Assembly: GCF_014851815.1 (NCBI RefSeq)
Contig: NZ_JACVAJ010000002.1
Span: 62,001-126,000, forward strand
From: Pseudoxanthomonas sp. PXM01
Lineage (GTDB): Bacteria > Pseudomonadota > Gammaproteobacteria > Xanthomonadales > Xanthomonadaceae
Direction of reading: 5' to 3'
DNA: 64,000 nucleotides
The position numbers and the translations under genes were made by a program. Of this stretch, positions 47,003-56,084 are shown piece after piece (within the stretch, counting starts at the first letter, position 1; each line of letters begins with the position of its first letter). The notes below the pieces were generated by a model. That model did not search any database and was not told where the DNA came from. It saw only the letters and a program-made list of their open reading frames with translations.

Positions 47003-48295
47003 TCAGTTGCGGATGGCTTCCTGGAAGGAAAGCGCCTGCTCGGTGTGCTGGGCGCGCTCGGCGATCCAGTCGATCACCTGCTCTTCCATCACACGACCCT
47101 GCAGACTGTTCATCAACTGGGGGTCGTTGCGGTACAACTCAATGACCTGCTCCGGCTCTTCGTAGGTCGAGGCGATCAGGCGCAGCGTCTCGTTCAGGCG
47201 CTTCGGGTCCAGGCGCAGCTGGTTGCGGCGGGCCACCTCGCCCACCAGCAGGCCGACCAGGACGCGCTTGCGGGCGGCATCCAAAAAGCCTTCGTGGGCA
47301 TTGTCCGGGATCTGCACGTTCTGGCCCTGGCGGCGGGCCTGCTCGGCGGCCTGCTGGACCATCACGCGGGCCTCGTTCTCGACCAGGCGCGGCGGCATCT
47401 CGACATGGGCGTAGGCGGCAATCAGCTGCTCGCCGACTTCACGGCGCAGACGGGTCATCAGCGCGCCCTTCAGCTCACGCTCCAGGTTGCTGCGGATGTC
47501 CGAGCGGAACTGCTCGGCGTCGCCGCTCTTCACGCCGAAGCTGCGGATGAACTCGCGATCGACCTCGGGCAGCACCGATTCGGCCACGTCGGTGACCTTG
47601 ACGTGCACGTCAACCTGGCGGCCCGCCAGCTGCGGCACACGCCAGTCGGCCGGGAACGTCACCGACACCGTCTTCTCGTCACCCTTCGTCAGGCCGACCA
47701 GCGCCTGTTCGATCTCGCCGAACATCACGCCCGACCCGATCAGGGTGGCGCCCTTTTCGGACCCTTCGGCCGGCATGCGCTCATCGCCCGCCTGCGACCA
47801 CGTCTCCAGCGCAACACGGTCGCCTTCCTGCGCGCCACGTTCGACGACCTGGAAGGTGCGGCGCTGCATGCGCAGGTTGTCGATCATCTGGTCGATGTCG
47901 GCGTCGCTGACGTCGGCGGTATTGCGTACCACGGTGAGCTTGGCAACGTCGACGTCGCCGAAGTCCGGCACCACCTCGAACGTGGCGACGAAGTCCAGCT
48001 CGCCTTCGCCCTGCTTCTCGATGCGCGGGTTGCCGGCCAGCTGCAGCTCCTGGTCGCGTACGGCATTGTTGAAGGTCTCGCGCAGCAGGCCGTCGAGGGC
48101 TTCGGCACGCACCTGGTCACCGAAGCGCTGCTCGATGACCTTGGCCGGCACCTTGCCGGGGCGGAAGCCCTTGATGCGCGCGGTGCGCGACAGCTCGCGC
48201 AGGCGGCCGCCGATGTGGGTGTCCAGACGCTCCGCCGGCAGGCTGAAGCTCATGCGGCGCTCGAGATTGCCGACCGATTCGACCGAAACTTGCAT
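47003..48295 (-). CDS. tig: Trigger factor
   Basis: 430 residues. Ribosome-bound chaperone at the peptide exit. The ribosome-binding loop [10 protein letters not shown] (about 40-49) is intact. A central FKBP-like PPIase domain (EGDRVALET to HVKVTDV) and a long helical C-terminal chaperone domain follow. ATG at 48295, [15 protein letters not shown], is the canonical N-terminus. First gene of tig-clpP-clpX. Confidence 0.97.
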   Translation of the reverse strand: MQVSVESVGNLERRMSFSLPAERLDTHIGGRLRELSRTARIKGFRPGKVPAKVIEQRFGDQVRAEALDGLLRETFNNAVRDQELQLAGNPRIEKQGEGELDFVATFEVVPDFGDVDVAKLTVVRNTADVSDADIDQMIDNLRMQRRTFQVVERGAQEGDRVALETWSQAGDERMPAEGSEKGATLIGSGVMFGEIEQALVGLTKGDEKTVSVTFPADWRVPQLAGRQVDVHVKVTDVAESVLPEVDREFIRSFGVKSGDAEQFRSDIRSNLERELKGALMTRLRREVGEQLIAAYAHVEMPPRLVENEARVMVQQAAEQARRQGQNVQIPDNAHEGFLDAARKRVLVGLLVGEVARRNQLRLDPKRLNETLRLIASTYEEPEQVIELYRNDPQLMNSLQGRVMEEQVIDWIAERAQHTEQALSFQEAIRN

Positions 48296-48500
48296 ACTCA
48301 CTGACTCCTGCGGCCACGGCTCAGCCGGGGCGATGTTGATAATCCGGGACGCCTGGGACGCAGGCACAAGGCCCGTCCCGGCGGAACTTGCTAGTTTCGC
48401 CGATTCCGCCGCAGGCTGCCAGCGGGGACGGGACATCAGGATTGCGGAGCCGCCATCGGGGCCGCTCACGGGCATCGGCGGGGCCGTCTCGGCGCCAGCA

Positions 48501-48586
48501 TGGTGCGAAAGGAGGGACTCGAACCCTCACGGGGGTTACCCGCTGGAACCTAAATCCAGTGCGTCTACCAATTCCGCCACTTTCGC
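48501..48586 (-). tRNA. tRNA-Leu (TAG)
   Basis: 86 bases with encoded CCA. Acceptor GCGAAAG, anticodon loop TTTAGGT with anticodon TAG, a long variable arm (CGGGTAACCCCCG) and T-loop GTTCGAGTC. Last of the five-tRNA cluster. Confidence 0.96.
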
Positions 48587-48630
48587 AGGTCGCCGCATTG
48601 TACGCATCGGCCCGCCGGGCCCGGCAAGAA

Positions 48631-48658
48631 AAAAGCGCCCGGAGTGACCGGGCGCTTT
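48631..48658 (-). terminator. Terminator-like hairpin between tRNA-Lys and tRNA-Leu
   Basis: Stem AAGCGCCCGG/CCGGGCGCTT with an AGTGA-type loop, followed on the minus strand by TTTTTTCTT. It lies immediately past tRNA-Lys, so tRNA-Leu may be transcribed at a lower level or from its own promoter. Confidence 0.8.
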
Positions 48659-48664
48659 CGGCTT

Positions 48665-48740
48665 TGGTGGGCTGTCAAGGATTCGAACCTTGGACCTATT
48701 GATTAAGAGTCAACTGCTCTACCAACTGAGCTAACAGCCC
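48665..48740 (-). tRNA. tRNA-Lys (CTT)
   Basis: 76 bases with encoded CCA. Acceptor GGGCTGT/ACAGCCC, anticodon stem GTTGA/TCAAT with loop CTCTTAA (anticodon CTT). Confidence 0.96.
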
Positions 48741-48814
48741 CGAAAAACTGGGCGCGTAGTGTACCCGCATCCCTTGCTTGTTACAAACCCTGCGAAGCAG
48801 GATTTTTGCATCGA

Positions 48815-48891
<77 letters not shown>

Positions 48892-48929
48892 CACTGAAAC
48901 CTGTTGCTCCTGCCGAAGTTTGCCACACG

Positions 48930-49006
48930 TGGCGCGCCCGACAGGACTCGAACCTGTAACCGCCGGCTTAGAAGGCCGGTGCTCTATCCGGTTGAGCTAC
49001 GGGCGC
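48930..49006 (-). tRNA. tRNA-Arg (TCT)
   Basis: 77 bases with encoded CCA. Acceptor GCGCCCG/CGGGCGC, anticodon stem CCGGC/GCCGG with anticodon TCT. Confidence 0.96.
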
Positions 49007-49064
49007 TCTGTCCGGATTGTCGCATCCCCGCCCTTCCGGAACACACCCTAGCGGCACATCAGAC

Positions 49065-49141
49065 TGGTCGGGGTAGAGGGATTCGAACCCCCGACCCTCT
49101 GCTCCCAAAGCAGATGCGCTACCAGACTGCGCTATACCCCG
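49065..49141 (-). tRNA. tRNA-Pro (TGG)
   Basis: 77 bases with encoded CCA. Acceptor CGGGGTA/TACCCCG, anticodon stem TCTGC/GCAGA with anticodon TGG. It is the first tRNA of the cluster, 44 bases from the promoter's -10 box. Confidence 0.96.
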
Positions 49142-49184
49142 ACGAGGGTCCCGGCGTGACGTCTGGACGTCAACGAGGTCGCGT

Positions 49185-49213
49185 ATTGTCGGAATCCGCG
49201 GCCCGACTGTCAA
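49185..49213 (-). promoter_or_regulatory. Sigma70 promoter of the Pro-Arg-His-Lys-Leu tRNA cluster
   Basis: On the minus strand: TTGACA (49213-49208, perfect), 17 bases, GACAAT (49190-49185, four of six). The spacer ends GC-rich near the -10 flank (GCGCGACC-like downstream), as in stringently controlled stable-RNA promoters. Confidence 0.7.
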
Positions 49214-49293
49214 ACAAAACGTGATCGACCCCGGCCTGCGATATGCTCCCGGTCTGGGGACAGCATGTCCAGCAACCACGTGAGGGGACCACC

Positions 49294-50055
49294 ATGCGTA
49301 GCGGCAATCCGGCACTGAAGGAATCGACGTTCCTCGACCTTGGCAGCGGCGCGGTCGTCGCGCGCGACGGCGAGGCGATGACGCTCAACGGCACCATCAA
49401 CAAGACCGGGATCCTCTTGTTGCTGACGGTGCTGACCGCCGCGTTCTCCTGGAACCAGGCGCTGGGCCCGGACGGCCTGCCCGCTCCCGGCTTCGCGGTG
49501 TACATGTGGGGCGGCGCCATCGGCGGCCTGGTGCTGGCGCTGATCACGGTCTTCAAGAAGACCTGGTCGCCCGTCACTGCGCCGCTGTACGCGCTGGTCG
49601 AAGGCTTCTTCCTGGGAGCAATCTCGGCGGTCTACAACGCGCAGTTCGGCGGCATCGTGATGCAGGCGGTGATGCTGACCTTCGGCATCCTGTTCGCGCT
49701 GCTGTTCGCCTACCGCAGCGGCCTGATCAAGGCTACCGAGAACTTCAAGCTGGGCGTGGTCGCCGCTACCGGCGGCATCGCACTGGTCTACCTGGCGACC
49801 ATCGCGCTCGGCTTCTTCGGCATCAAGATTCCGTTGATCCACGAATCCGGCCTCATCGGCATCGGCTTCAGCCTGTTCGTCGTGGTCATCGCGTCGCTGA
49901 ACCTGGTACTGGATTTCGACTTCATCGAAACCGGTGTCGAACAGGGCGCGCCGAAGTACATGGAGTGGTACGGCGCGTTCGGCCTGATGGTCACGCTGGT
50001 GTGGCTGTACCTGGAACTGCTGCGCCTGCTGTCGAAGCTGCAGTCGCGCGACTGA
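49294..50055 (+). CDS. Bax inhibitor-1/YccA family membrane protein
   Basis: 253 residues. About seven transmembrane helices, starting at residue 37 (ILLLLTVLTAAFSW). The family core is seen in LVEGFFLGAISAVYN and the C-terminal LDFDFIETGVEQGAPKYMEWYGAFGL. It belongs to the bacterial BI-1 group; some relatives conduct calcium or interact with FtsH, but the role here is unknown. It is divergent from the tRNA cluster. Confidence 0.9.
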   Translation: MRSGNPALKESTFLDLGSGAVVARDGEAMTLNGTINKTGILLLLTVLTAAFSWNQALGPDGLPAPGFAVYMWGGAIGGLVLALITVFKKTWSPVTAPLYALVEGFFLGAISAVYNAQFGGIVMQAVMLTFGILFALLFAYRSGLIKATENFKLGVVAATGGIALVYLATIALGFFGIKIPLIHESGLIGIGFSLFVVVIASLNLVLDFDFIETGVEQGAPKYMEWYGAFGLMVTLVWLYLELLRLLSKLQSRD

Positions 50056-50074
50056 ACACAACGCCGGTCTTCAT

Positions 50075-50102
50075 GAAAAGGGCGCCTTCCGGCGCCCTTT
50101 TC
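50075..50102. terminator. Bidirectional terminator
   Basis: GAAAAGGGCGCC/GGCGCCCTTTTC around a short TTCC loop, with runs of A and T on both sides. It serves both the BI-1 gene (plus strand) and the convergent NhaC gene (minus strand). Confidence 0.9.
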
Positions 50103-50105
50103 TTT

Positions 50106-51431
50106 TCAGCCGTTCGCCGTGCTGGTCTGTCGATGCCGACGCGACGGCCACACCATGAAGAGCACGGTCACGATCGCAAGCAGCCAGCAGTAGTGCACCT
50201 TGCCCATCAGCGCCAGCGGCGACAGCCCGGCCAGTGAGGCCGCCAGCAGGATCTGCGCGCCGTACGGCAACAGGCTCTGGACGATGCAGACGAAGATGTC
50301 GAGCACGCTGGCCGCACGCGCGGGCGGTACGTCGTGGCGTTCGGCAATATCGCGCGCCACGCCGCCGCTGATCAGGATGGCCACCGTGTTGTTGGCGGTG
50401 AACACATCCGTCAGCGACGCCAGCGCGGCGATGCACCACTCGCCCGTACGACGCCCGGTGTTGCCACGGGCAAGCCGAGAAATCTGGGCCGCCAACCAGT
50501 GCAGACCGCCGCTGGCCTTCATCAGCGCACCCAGGCCGCCGATGAACAGCGCCAGCAGGGTGATTTCCACCACGCTCTCGAAGCCGGCGTAGATGTCGTC
50601 GGTGAAGGTGGGCAATCCGTAATCCTGCGGCCCGAAGAACACACCGAACAGCCCCGCGACCACCAGCCCGACGGTCAGCACGACCAGCACGTCGAGCCCG
50701 CTGATCGCCAGCGCCAGCACCAGCACATAGGGCAGCACCAGCCAGGGCGAGGCCGGTTCGGCCGCCTCGACGGGCGAAGCGTCGCCCACCACGGCCAGCA
50801 GCGCGAGCGTCACCACCGCGGCGGGCAGCGCGATCTTGATGTTCTCCCGGAACTTCTCGCGCACCGTGCAGCCCTGGGTACGGGCGGCGGCAATGGCCGT
50901 ATCCGAGATGACGGACAGGTTGTCGCCGAAGGTCGCACCACCGATCACCGCACCCACCACCAGCGCGCGATCGATGCCGGCGGCATCGGACACGCCCAGC
51001 GCGATCGGGGTAACGGCCGCGATCGTGCCCATCGACGTACCCACCGCCAATGAGAGGAAGCCAGCCACCAGGAACAGTCCCGGCAGGATCAGCGCGGGCG
51101 GCAGCGCTCCCACGCCCAGTGCGACCACCGCATCCACGGCGCCGATCTGCTTGGTGACCATGGCAAAGCCGCCCGCCAGCAGGAAGATCAGGCACATCAG
51201 CACGATGTTGCTGTCGCCGATGCCCTGCAGCAGCGTGTCCATCGCCTTGACGCCTGCCCGGTGCGCGATCCACAGACCAAGCGCGATGGCCGGCAGGATC
51301 GCCACCGGCGCATGCAGCCGATAGAACCCCATCGCATCGCCCTGCTCGGTGTAATACAGGCCGGCGCCGAAGAACAGCGCCAGGAACAGCAGCAGCGGAG
51401 TCAGCGCGAGGGCGCTGGGACGGACGGACAT
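50106..51431 (-). CDS. Na+/H+ antiporter, NhaC family
   Basis: 441 residues with about 11-12 transmembrane helices. The repeated polar motifs of the family are present: VGTSMGTIAAVTPIALG, GGATFGDNLSVISDTAIAAA and TANNTVAILISGGVARDIA. It would exchange Na+ (or another organic or inorganic ion) for protons in the inner membrane. The substrate of this subgroup is not proven. Confidence 0.87.
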   Translation of the reverse strand: MSVRPSALALTPLLLFLALFFGAGLYYTEQGDAMGFYRLHAPVAILPAIALGLWIAHRAGVKAMDTLLQGIGDSNIVLMCLIFLLAGGFAMVTKQIGAVDAVVALGVGALPPALILPGLFLVAGFLSLAVGTSMGTIAAVTPIALGVSDAAGIDRALVVGAVIGGATFGDNLSVISDTAIAAARTQGCTVREKFRENIKIALPAAVVTLALLAVVGDASPVEAAEPASPWLVLPYVLVLALAISGLDVLVVLTVGLVVAGLFGVFFGPQDYGLPTFTDDIYAGFESVVEITLLALFIGGLGALMKASGGLHWLAAQISRLARGNTGRRTGEWCIAALASLTDVFTANNTVAILISGGVARDIAERHDVPPARAASVLDIFVCIVQSLLPYGAQILLAASLAGLSPLALMGKVHYCWLLAIVTVLFMVWPSRRHRQTSTANG

Positions 51432-51510
51432 GAACAGGGCCTTCTGCGTGGGCCGCGGATTGTGCGTGCCCTTCGCCTCGCATCCAACCTCATGGATGGG
51501 ACATACGCAA

Positions 51511-51538
51511 ACAAAAACGGGACGCTGCGCGTCCCGTT
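51511..51538 (-). terminator. Terminator of icd
   Basis: Stem AACGGGACGC/GCGTCCCGTT with a TGC loop, followed on the minus strand by TTTTTGTTTG. It lies 24 bases past the isocitrate dehydrogenase stop. Confidence 0.85.
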
Positions 51539-51561
51539 GCTGTACCGCCCGTCCGAAAGGC

Positions 51562-52569
51562 TCAGACGCGGCTGGCGATGGCCTTTGCGAACGTCATCGT
51601 GGTGCCGCTGCCACCCAGGTCCGGCGTCAGCGAATCCTTGGCTTCCAGCGTGGCGATGATCGCCGCGCGCAGGCGCTCGGCCTTGTCCGGCTGGCCCAGG
51701 TGGTCGAGCATCTGCGCCGCGCCCAGCAGCAGCGCGCACGGATTGGCGACACCCTTGCCGGCGATATCCGGCGCCGAACCGTGCACCGCTTCGAAGATCG
51801 CCGCATCGGCACCGATGTTGGCGCCCGGGGCCAGGCCCAGGCCGCCGACGAGGCCGGCGCACAGGTCGGAAATGATGTCGCCGAACAGGTTGGTGGTGAC
51901 GATGATGTCGAACTGCTCCGGACGCATCACCAGCTGCATGCAGGTGTTGTCCACGATCATCTCGTTGGTCTCGATGTCGGGGTACTGCGCGGCGACTTCG
52001 CGCGCCACCTTCAGGAACAGGCCCGACGTGGTCTTCAGGATGTTCGCCTTGTGGACGATGGTGACCTTCTTGCGGCCGGTCTTGCGGGCCAGGTCGTAGG
52101 CGTAGCGCACGATGCGGTCGGAGCCCTTGCGGGTGATCTTCTGCGTCAGCAGGGCGGTTTCGCCGTCTTCCGAGATCGACTGGCCTTCGCCGATGTAGGC
52201 GCCTTCGGTGTTCTCGCGCACGGTGATCAGGTCAACGCCGGAGGCAAAGCGCGACTTGGTGTTCGGGAACGACTTGGCCGGGCGCACGTTGGCGTACAGA
52301 TCGAAGTGGCGGCGCAGCGCCACGTTGATCGAACTGAAGCCCTCGCCCACCGGCGTGGTCAGCGGGCTTTTCAGGGCCACGCCGTTCTTGCGGATCGAGT
52401 CCAGGGTGGCCTGCGGCAGCAGGTCGCCATGCTTTTCGAGCGCCACCAGGCCGGCGTCAGCGTCTTCATAGGTCAGGCCGACCTTCATCGCGTCGAGCAC
52501 GTACAGGGTGGCGTCCATGATCTCCGGGCCAATACCGTCGCCGCGGATGACCGTAATCGTCTGGGTCAT
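51562..52569 (-). CDS. Isocitrate dehydrogenase, NAD-dependent short type
   Basis: 335 residues. It belongs to the decarboxylating dehydrogenase family: VIRGDGIGPEIM, RENTEGAYIGEG and TTNLFGDIISDLCAGLVGG, with NIGADAAIFEAVHGSAPDIAGKG near the cofactor site. The length and the DGIGPEI N-terminus match the NAD-type enzymes of xanthomonads rather than the 416-residue NADP Icd of E. coli. It supplies 2-oxoglutarate in the TCA cycle. The frame is open far upstream, but the ATG at 52569 (MTQTITVIRGDGIGPEI) is the clear start. Confidence 0.92.
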   Translation of the reverse strand: MTQTITVIRGDGIGPEIMDATLYVLDAMKVGLTYEDADAGLVALEKHGDLLPQATLDSIRKNGVALKSPLTTPVGEGFSSINVALRRHFDLYANVRPAKSFPNTKSRFASGVDLITVRENTEGAYIGEGQSISEDGETALLTQKITRKGSDRIVRYAYDLARKTGRKKVTIVHKANILKTTSGLFLKVAREVAAQYPDIETNEMIVDNTCMQLVMRPEQFDIIVTTNLFGDIISDLCAGLVGGLGLAPGANIGADAAIFEAVHGSAPDIAGKGVANPCALLLGAAQMLDHLGQPDKAERLRAAIIATLEAKDSLTPDLGGSGTTMTFAKAIASRV

Positions 52570-52718
52570 TGAGTGGGGTTTCCGAACAGGGGCACGCGTC
52601 GGACGGGGTCGCGACGGGCGCAAAGGGGAAGAGGTTTGCGCGCCATTATGCCCGAGGGCCCCATGCGGGCCCAAATCGACGATGGTCGGAGACCCCGTGA
52701 CGGGGCCGCCGGACACGC

Positions 52719-53114
52719 TCAGCCGTGGTCGTGGACGGCAGGCGCATCGGCCTGCCCGCCTTCCAGCTGGTCGAGGAAATCCACCGCTCGGCGCAGGTGC
52801 GGAATGACGATCGAACCGCCGACCACCAGGCCCACCGAGAACGTCTCGAAGAACTCTTCGCGCGTCACGCCGGCCTCCTTGCACTGGGCGACGTGGTAGC
52901 TGATGCAGTCGTCGCAGCGCAGGACCATCGAGGCGACCAGGCCCAGCAGCTCCTTGGTCTTCACGTCCAGCGCGCCTTCCTGGTAGGTCTGGGTGTCCAG
53001 CGCGAAGAAGCGGCGGACGACCTGGTTGGGCTCGTCCAGGATGCGCTTGTTCATGCGCTGGCGGAACTCGGTGAAGGCCTTCACCCGGTCCTGGCTGTCG
53101 TCGGCCGCGCTCAT
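52719..53114 (-). CDS. Carboxymuconolactone decarboxylase / AhpD-like protein
   Basis: 131 residues. The CxxC-x-x-H peroxidase motif of AhpD-like proteins is present (LRCDDCISYHVA, about 68-79), suggesting thiol-based peroxide reduction. The coding start overlaps the glutaredoxin stop (ATGA), which supports a shared redox role. Confidence 0.88.
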   Translation of the reverse strand: MSAADDSQDRVKAFTEFRQRMNKRILDEPNQVVRRFFALDTQTYQEGALDVKTKELLGLVASMVLRCDDCISYHVAQCKEAGVTREEFFETFSVGLVVGGSIVIPHLRRAVDFLDQLEGGQADAPAVHDHG

Positions 53115-53398
53115 GCGGCACCTCCGGCCAGCAGCGGCTCCAGCTTGCCGGCGCGGTGCAGCGCGATCATGTCGTCGTAGCCGCCCACGTGGACGTCGCC
53201 GACGAAGATCTGCGGCACGCTGGTGCGCTTGGCCTTGGCGATCATCTTCTCGCGCTCGGCCGGATCCAGGTCGATCCGCACCTCGGTCCAGGCCTGGCCC
53301 CTGCTCTTGAGGAAGTTCTTCGCCGCCACGCAATACGGGCAGATGGCGGTGCTGTAAATGGTGATCTCGGGCGTGGTGCCTTGCGGGGTGTCGCTCAA
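53111..53398 (-). CDS. grxC: Glutaredoxin 3-like
   Basis: 95 residues. Dithiol active site CPYC in IYSTAICPYCVAAK (about residues 20-23), the cis-Pro SVPQIFV and GGYDD are diagnostic. The only suitable start is a TTG at 53398, with GGAG seven bases upstream; the next Met lies in the middle of the domain. The gene heads a two-gene operon with the AhpD-like gene. Confidence 0.93.
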   Translation of the reverse strand: MSDTPQGTTPEITIYSTAICPYCVAAKNFLKSRGQAWTEVRIDLDPAEREKMIAKAKRTSVPQIFVGDVHVGGYDDMIALHRAGKLEPLLAGGAA

Positions 53399-53586
53399 GG
53401 GAGTTCTCCGGAACGAAAGGGACAGGCTGCGGTCCCAGCCAATATCGGGCGGATCGAACGGACTTCCAGCGGGGCGGCGTGGAACAGTGCGGACCGGTAC
53501 TGGTCCGGTTAACCACGTATTCACTCGCCCGGATCGACGACCGGTCATCCTGATTAAGACGGCCATTATCCGCCACGGAGCCCGAT

Positions 53587-55227
53587 TTGCGTCCCTTGCT
53601 GCTCGCCACCGTCCTGACCCTGACGCTCGCCGCACCGTTGGCCGCCTCGCAGGAAAGCCGTCTGCCCGACATCGGCTCCTCCGCCGGCGAACTGCTCACA
53701 CCGGCCCGTCAGGCGCAATACGGCGGCATGATGCTGCGCGAGCTGCGCAACTACGGTTACCTGCTGGAGGACCCGTTGGTCACCGACTGGCTGCAGGGCG
53801 TCGGCGGCCGACTCGGCGCCGACAGCGACAACCCGCAGCAGTCGTACACCTTCTTCATGATGCGCGACCGGCAGATCAACGCCTTCGCCACCTTGGGCGG
53901 TTACATCGGCATGAACGCCGGCCTGGTGTTGACCGCCGATCGCGAGGACGAAGTCGCCGCGGTGCTGTCGCACGAAATCGCCCATGTCACCCAGCAGCAC
54001 GTCCTGCGTGGCGTCGAGCGCGCCCAACGCGACCAGGTTCCCATCCTGCTCGGCATGCTCGGCGCCATCGTGCTGGCGCAGGCCGCCGGTGGCAGCTCCA
54101 GCGGCGACGCCTCGCAGGCGGCCATCGCCTCGGCGATGGGGCTGATGCAGCAGCGGCAGATCGACTACACCCGCTCCAACGAATCCGAAGCCGACCGGGT
54201 CGGCATCCGTACCCTGTCCCGTGCCGGCTACGACATCGATGCGATGGCCGGCTTCTTCGCCAAGCTGCAGCAGGCCACCCGGGTCGCGCGGGGCAGCGGC
54301 CGCGAATCGGTCCCGGACTACCTGCAGACCCACCCGGTTACCACCACCCGCATCAGCGAAGCGCGCCAGCGCGCCGACCAGATGCGGGGCAGCCAGGTCA
54401 CGGCAACTACCAGCGTGCCCGGCGGCGAGCGGGTGGAGCGCTTCGACCGCAACGCCATCACCCTGCTTGAAACCCGCAGCGACAATCCCCTGCTGCCCAT
54501 CCCGGTGACCCTGCCCTCGCAGGTGTTCCGCCAGGGCGACTCGGGAGAGTTCGACTGGGCCCGCGAGCGGCTGCGCGCCCTCAGCGCAAGCACGCCCTCG
54601 GCGGCCGTGCGCGAGTACGAGACACTGCGCCGCCAGGCCGGGAAGCCGCTGACCGGCCCGCAGCGCTATGGCCTGGCGGTGGCCCACCTGCAGGGTGGCG
54701 ACACCCGCACCGCGTTCACCGAGCTGCAACGGCTGGCCGACGAGCACGACGACAACCTCTGGGTCCTGCTGTCGCTGGGAGAAGCCGAATCGCGCACCGG
54801 CCATGCAGCGGCGGCCAACCATCGCTTCGATGCGCTGATGCAGCGGTACCCCCAGAACCGTCCGGTCGCCCTGACCTATGCCAAGGTGTTGAACGAACAG
54901 GGGGGCCGCGAGGCCGGCCAGCGCGCGCAGGCCGTCCTGCGACCGTTGATGGCCCGCTCGGGCGATGACCCGGTGTTCCAGCAGCAGTTCGCCCGGGCCA
55001 ACGAGCTGGCCGGCGACACCGCCCGCGCCGGCGAAGCCTATGCCGAGGCCGCCTACCTGAACGGCCGGCCGGAGCAGGCGCTGATCCAGCTGCAGAATCT
55101 CAAGAAGCAGGGCGACCTGGATTTCTATGCCCGCGCCCGGGTGGATGCCCGGATCGCCAGCATTACCCCCGAGGTGCTGGAGCTCCGGCGACAGGGTGTG
55201 CGCGACCCCGACATGGAACGCCGCTGA
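53587..55227 (+). CDS. bepA: BepA-like periplasmic M48 metalloprotease / chaperone with TPR repeats
   Basis: 546 residues. Signal peptide (about 1-21, ending AASQE), then the M48 domain with zinc motif LSHEIAHVTQQH (about 132) and the third-ligand region SNESEADRVG. The C-terminal half is a set of tetratricopeptide-like helices (about 330-530). BepA assists LptD and BAM assembly in the outer membrane and degrades failed substrates. The start is a TTG at 53587 with GGAG upstream; the next Met is well inside. It is divergent from grxC. Confidence 0.93.
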   Translation: MRPLLLATVLTLTLAAPLAASQESRLPDIGSSAGELLTPARQAQYGGMMLRELRNYGYLLEDPLVTDWLQGVGGRLGADSDNPQQSYTFFMMRDRQINAFATLGGYIGMNAGLVLTADREDEVAAVLSHEIAHVTQQHVLRGVERAQRDQVPILLGMLGAIVLAQAAGGSSSGDASQAAIASAMGLMQQRQIDYTRSNESEADRVGIRTLSRAGYDIDAMAGFFAKLQQATRVARGSGRESVPDYLQTHPVTTTRISEARQRADQMRGSQVTATTSVPGGERVERFDRNAITLLETRSDNPLLPIPVTLPSQVFRQGDSGEFDWARERLRALSASTPSAAVREYETLRRQAGKPLTGPQRYGLAVAHLQGGDTRTAFTELQRLADEHDDNLWVLLSLGEAESRTGHAAAANHRFDALMQRYPQNRPVALTYAKVLNEQGGREAGQRAQAVLRPLMARSGDDPVFQQQFARANELAGDTARAGEAYAEAAYLNGRPEQALIQLQNLKKQGDLDFYARARVDARIASITPEVLELRRQGVRDPDMERR

Positions 55228-55263
55228 CCGGCGATCGGGTCGCCTGCATGACAGTCCTGCGGC

Positions 55264-55281
55264 ATGTCATGTAAACGTCAC
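55264..55281 (+). promoter_or_regulatory. Pho-box-like PhoB binding site upstream of phoB
   Basis: ATGTCAT-GTAA-ACGTCAC follows the 7-4-7 layout of the Pho box CTGTCAT-AWAW-CTGTCAY, with 6/7 and 5/7 matches in the two half sites. A further half site, ATGACA on the opposite strand (55248-55253), makes a perfect CATGACA-N11-TGTCATG dyad (55247-55271). The site is 50 bases before the phoB GTG. Confidence 0.65.
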
Positions 55282-55330
55282 AAAATTGTCGTCTACTGGC
55301 GCGGTCCCTCCTCCCCTCCCCGGACCCTGC

Positions 55331-56020
55331 GTGCAGAAGCACATCCTGATCGTCGACGACGAGCCCGCCATCCGCGACATGGTGGCCTTCGCCCTGCGCA
55401 AGGGCGACTACGAACCGATCCACGCCGGCGACGCCCGCGAAGCCCAGAACGCCATCGCCGACCGCGTCCCGGACCTGATCCTGCTGGACTGGATGCTCCC
55501 CGGCACCAGTGGCCTGGAACTGGCCCGCCGCTGGCGCAAGGACGCCATGACCCGCGACGTGCCGATCATCATGCTGACCGCCCGTGGCGAGGAGAACGAC
55601 CGCGTCGGCGGGCTGGAAGCCGGTGTCGACGACTACGTGGTCAAACCGTTCTCCGCCCGCGAGCTGCTGGCGCGTATCCGCGCCGTCATGCGCCGCTCGC
55701 GCGACGATGACGAGGACGGCAGCGTCGCCGTCGGCAACCTGCGCATCGACGGGGCCGCGCACCGCGTGTTCGCCGGCGATACCCCCGTCGCCATCGGCCC
55801 CACCGAGTACCGCCTGCTGCACTTCTTCATGACCCACCCCGAGCGCGTCTACTCGCGCACGCAGCTGCTCGACCATGTCTGGGGCGGCAGCGTCTACGTG
55901 GAAGAACGGACCGTCGACGTGCACATCCGCCGCCTGCGCAAGACGCTTGAACCGCACGCGCTGGAGAACATGGTGCAGACCGTCCGCGGCTCGGGTTACC
56001 GCTTCTCCGCGGCGATGTGA
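55331..56020 (+). CDS. phoB: Phosphate regulon response regulator PhoB
   Basis: 229 residues, the standard PhoB length, from a GTG at 55331. The receiver domain has Asp9/Asp10 (IVDDEPAIRDMV), phosphoacceptor Asp53 (LLDWMLPG) and Lys105 (DYVVKPFSARELLARI). The OmpR-type winged helix follows (TEYRLLHFFMTHPERVYSR to VRGSGYRF). It activates genes for phosphate scarcity. A Pho-box-like site upstream points to autoregulation. Confidence 0.96.
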   Translation: MQKHILIVDDEPAIRDMVAFALRKGDYEPIHAGDAREAQNAIADRVPDLILLDWMLPGTSGLELARRWRKDAMTRDVPIIMLTARGEENDRVGGLEAGVDDYVVKPFSARELLARIRAVMRRSRDDDEDGSVAVGNLRIDGAAHRVFAGDTPVAIGPTEYRLLHFFMTHPERVYSRTQLLDHVWGGSVYVEERTVDVHIRRLRKTLEPHALENMVQTVRGSGYRFSAAM

Positions 56021-56084
56021 CCCTGCAGGTTGCGCGGAAGCGCGGCCGGCGCAGGCTGTCACACACATCTGACACAATCGATCC

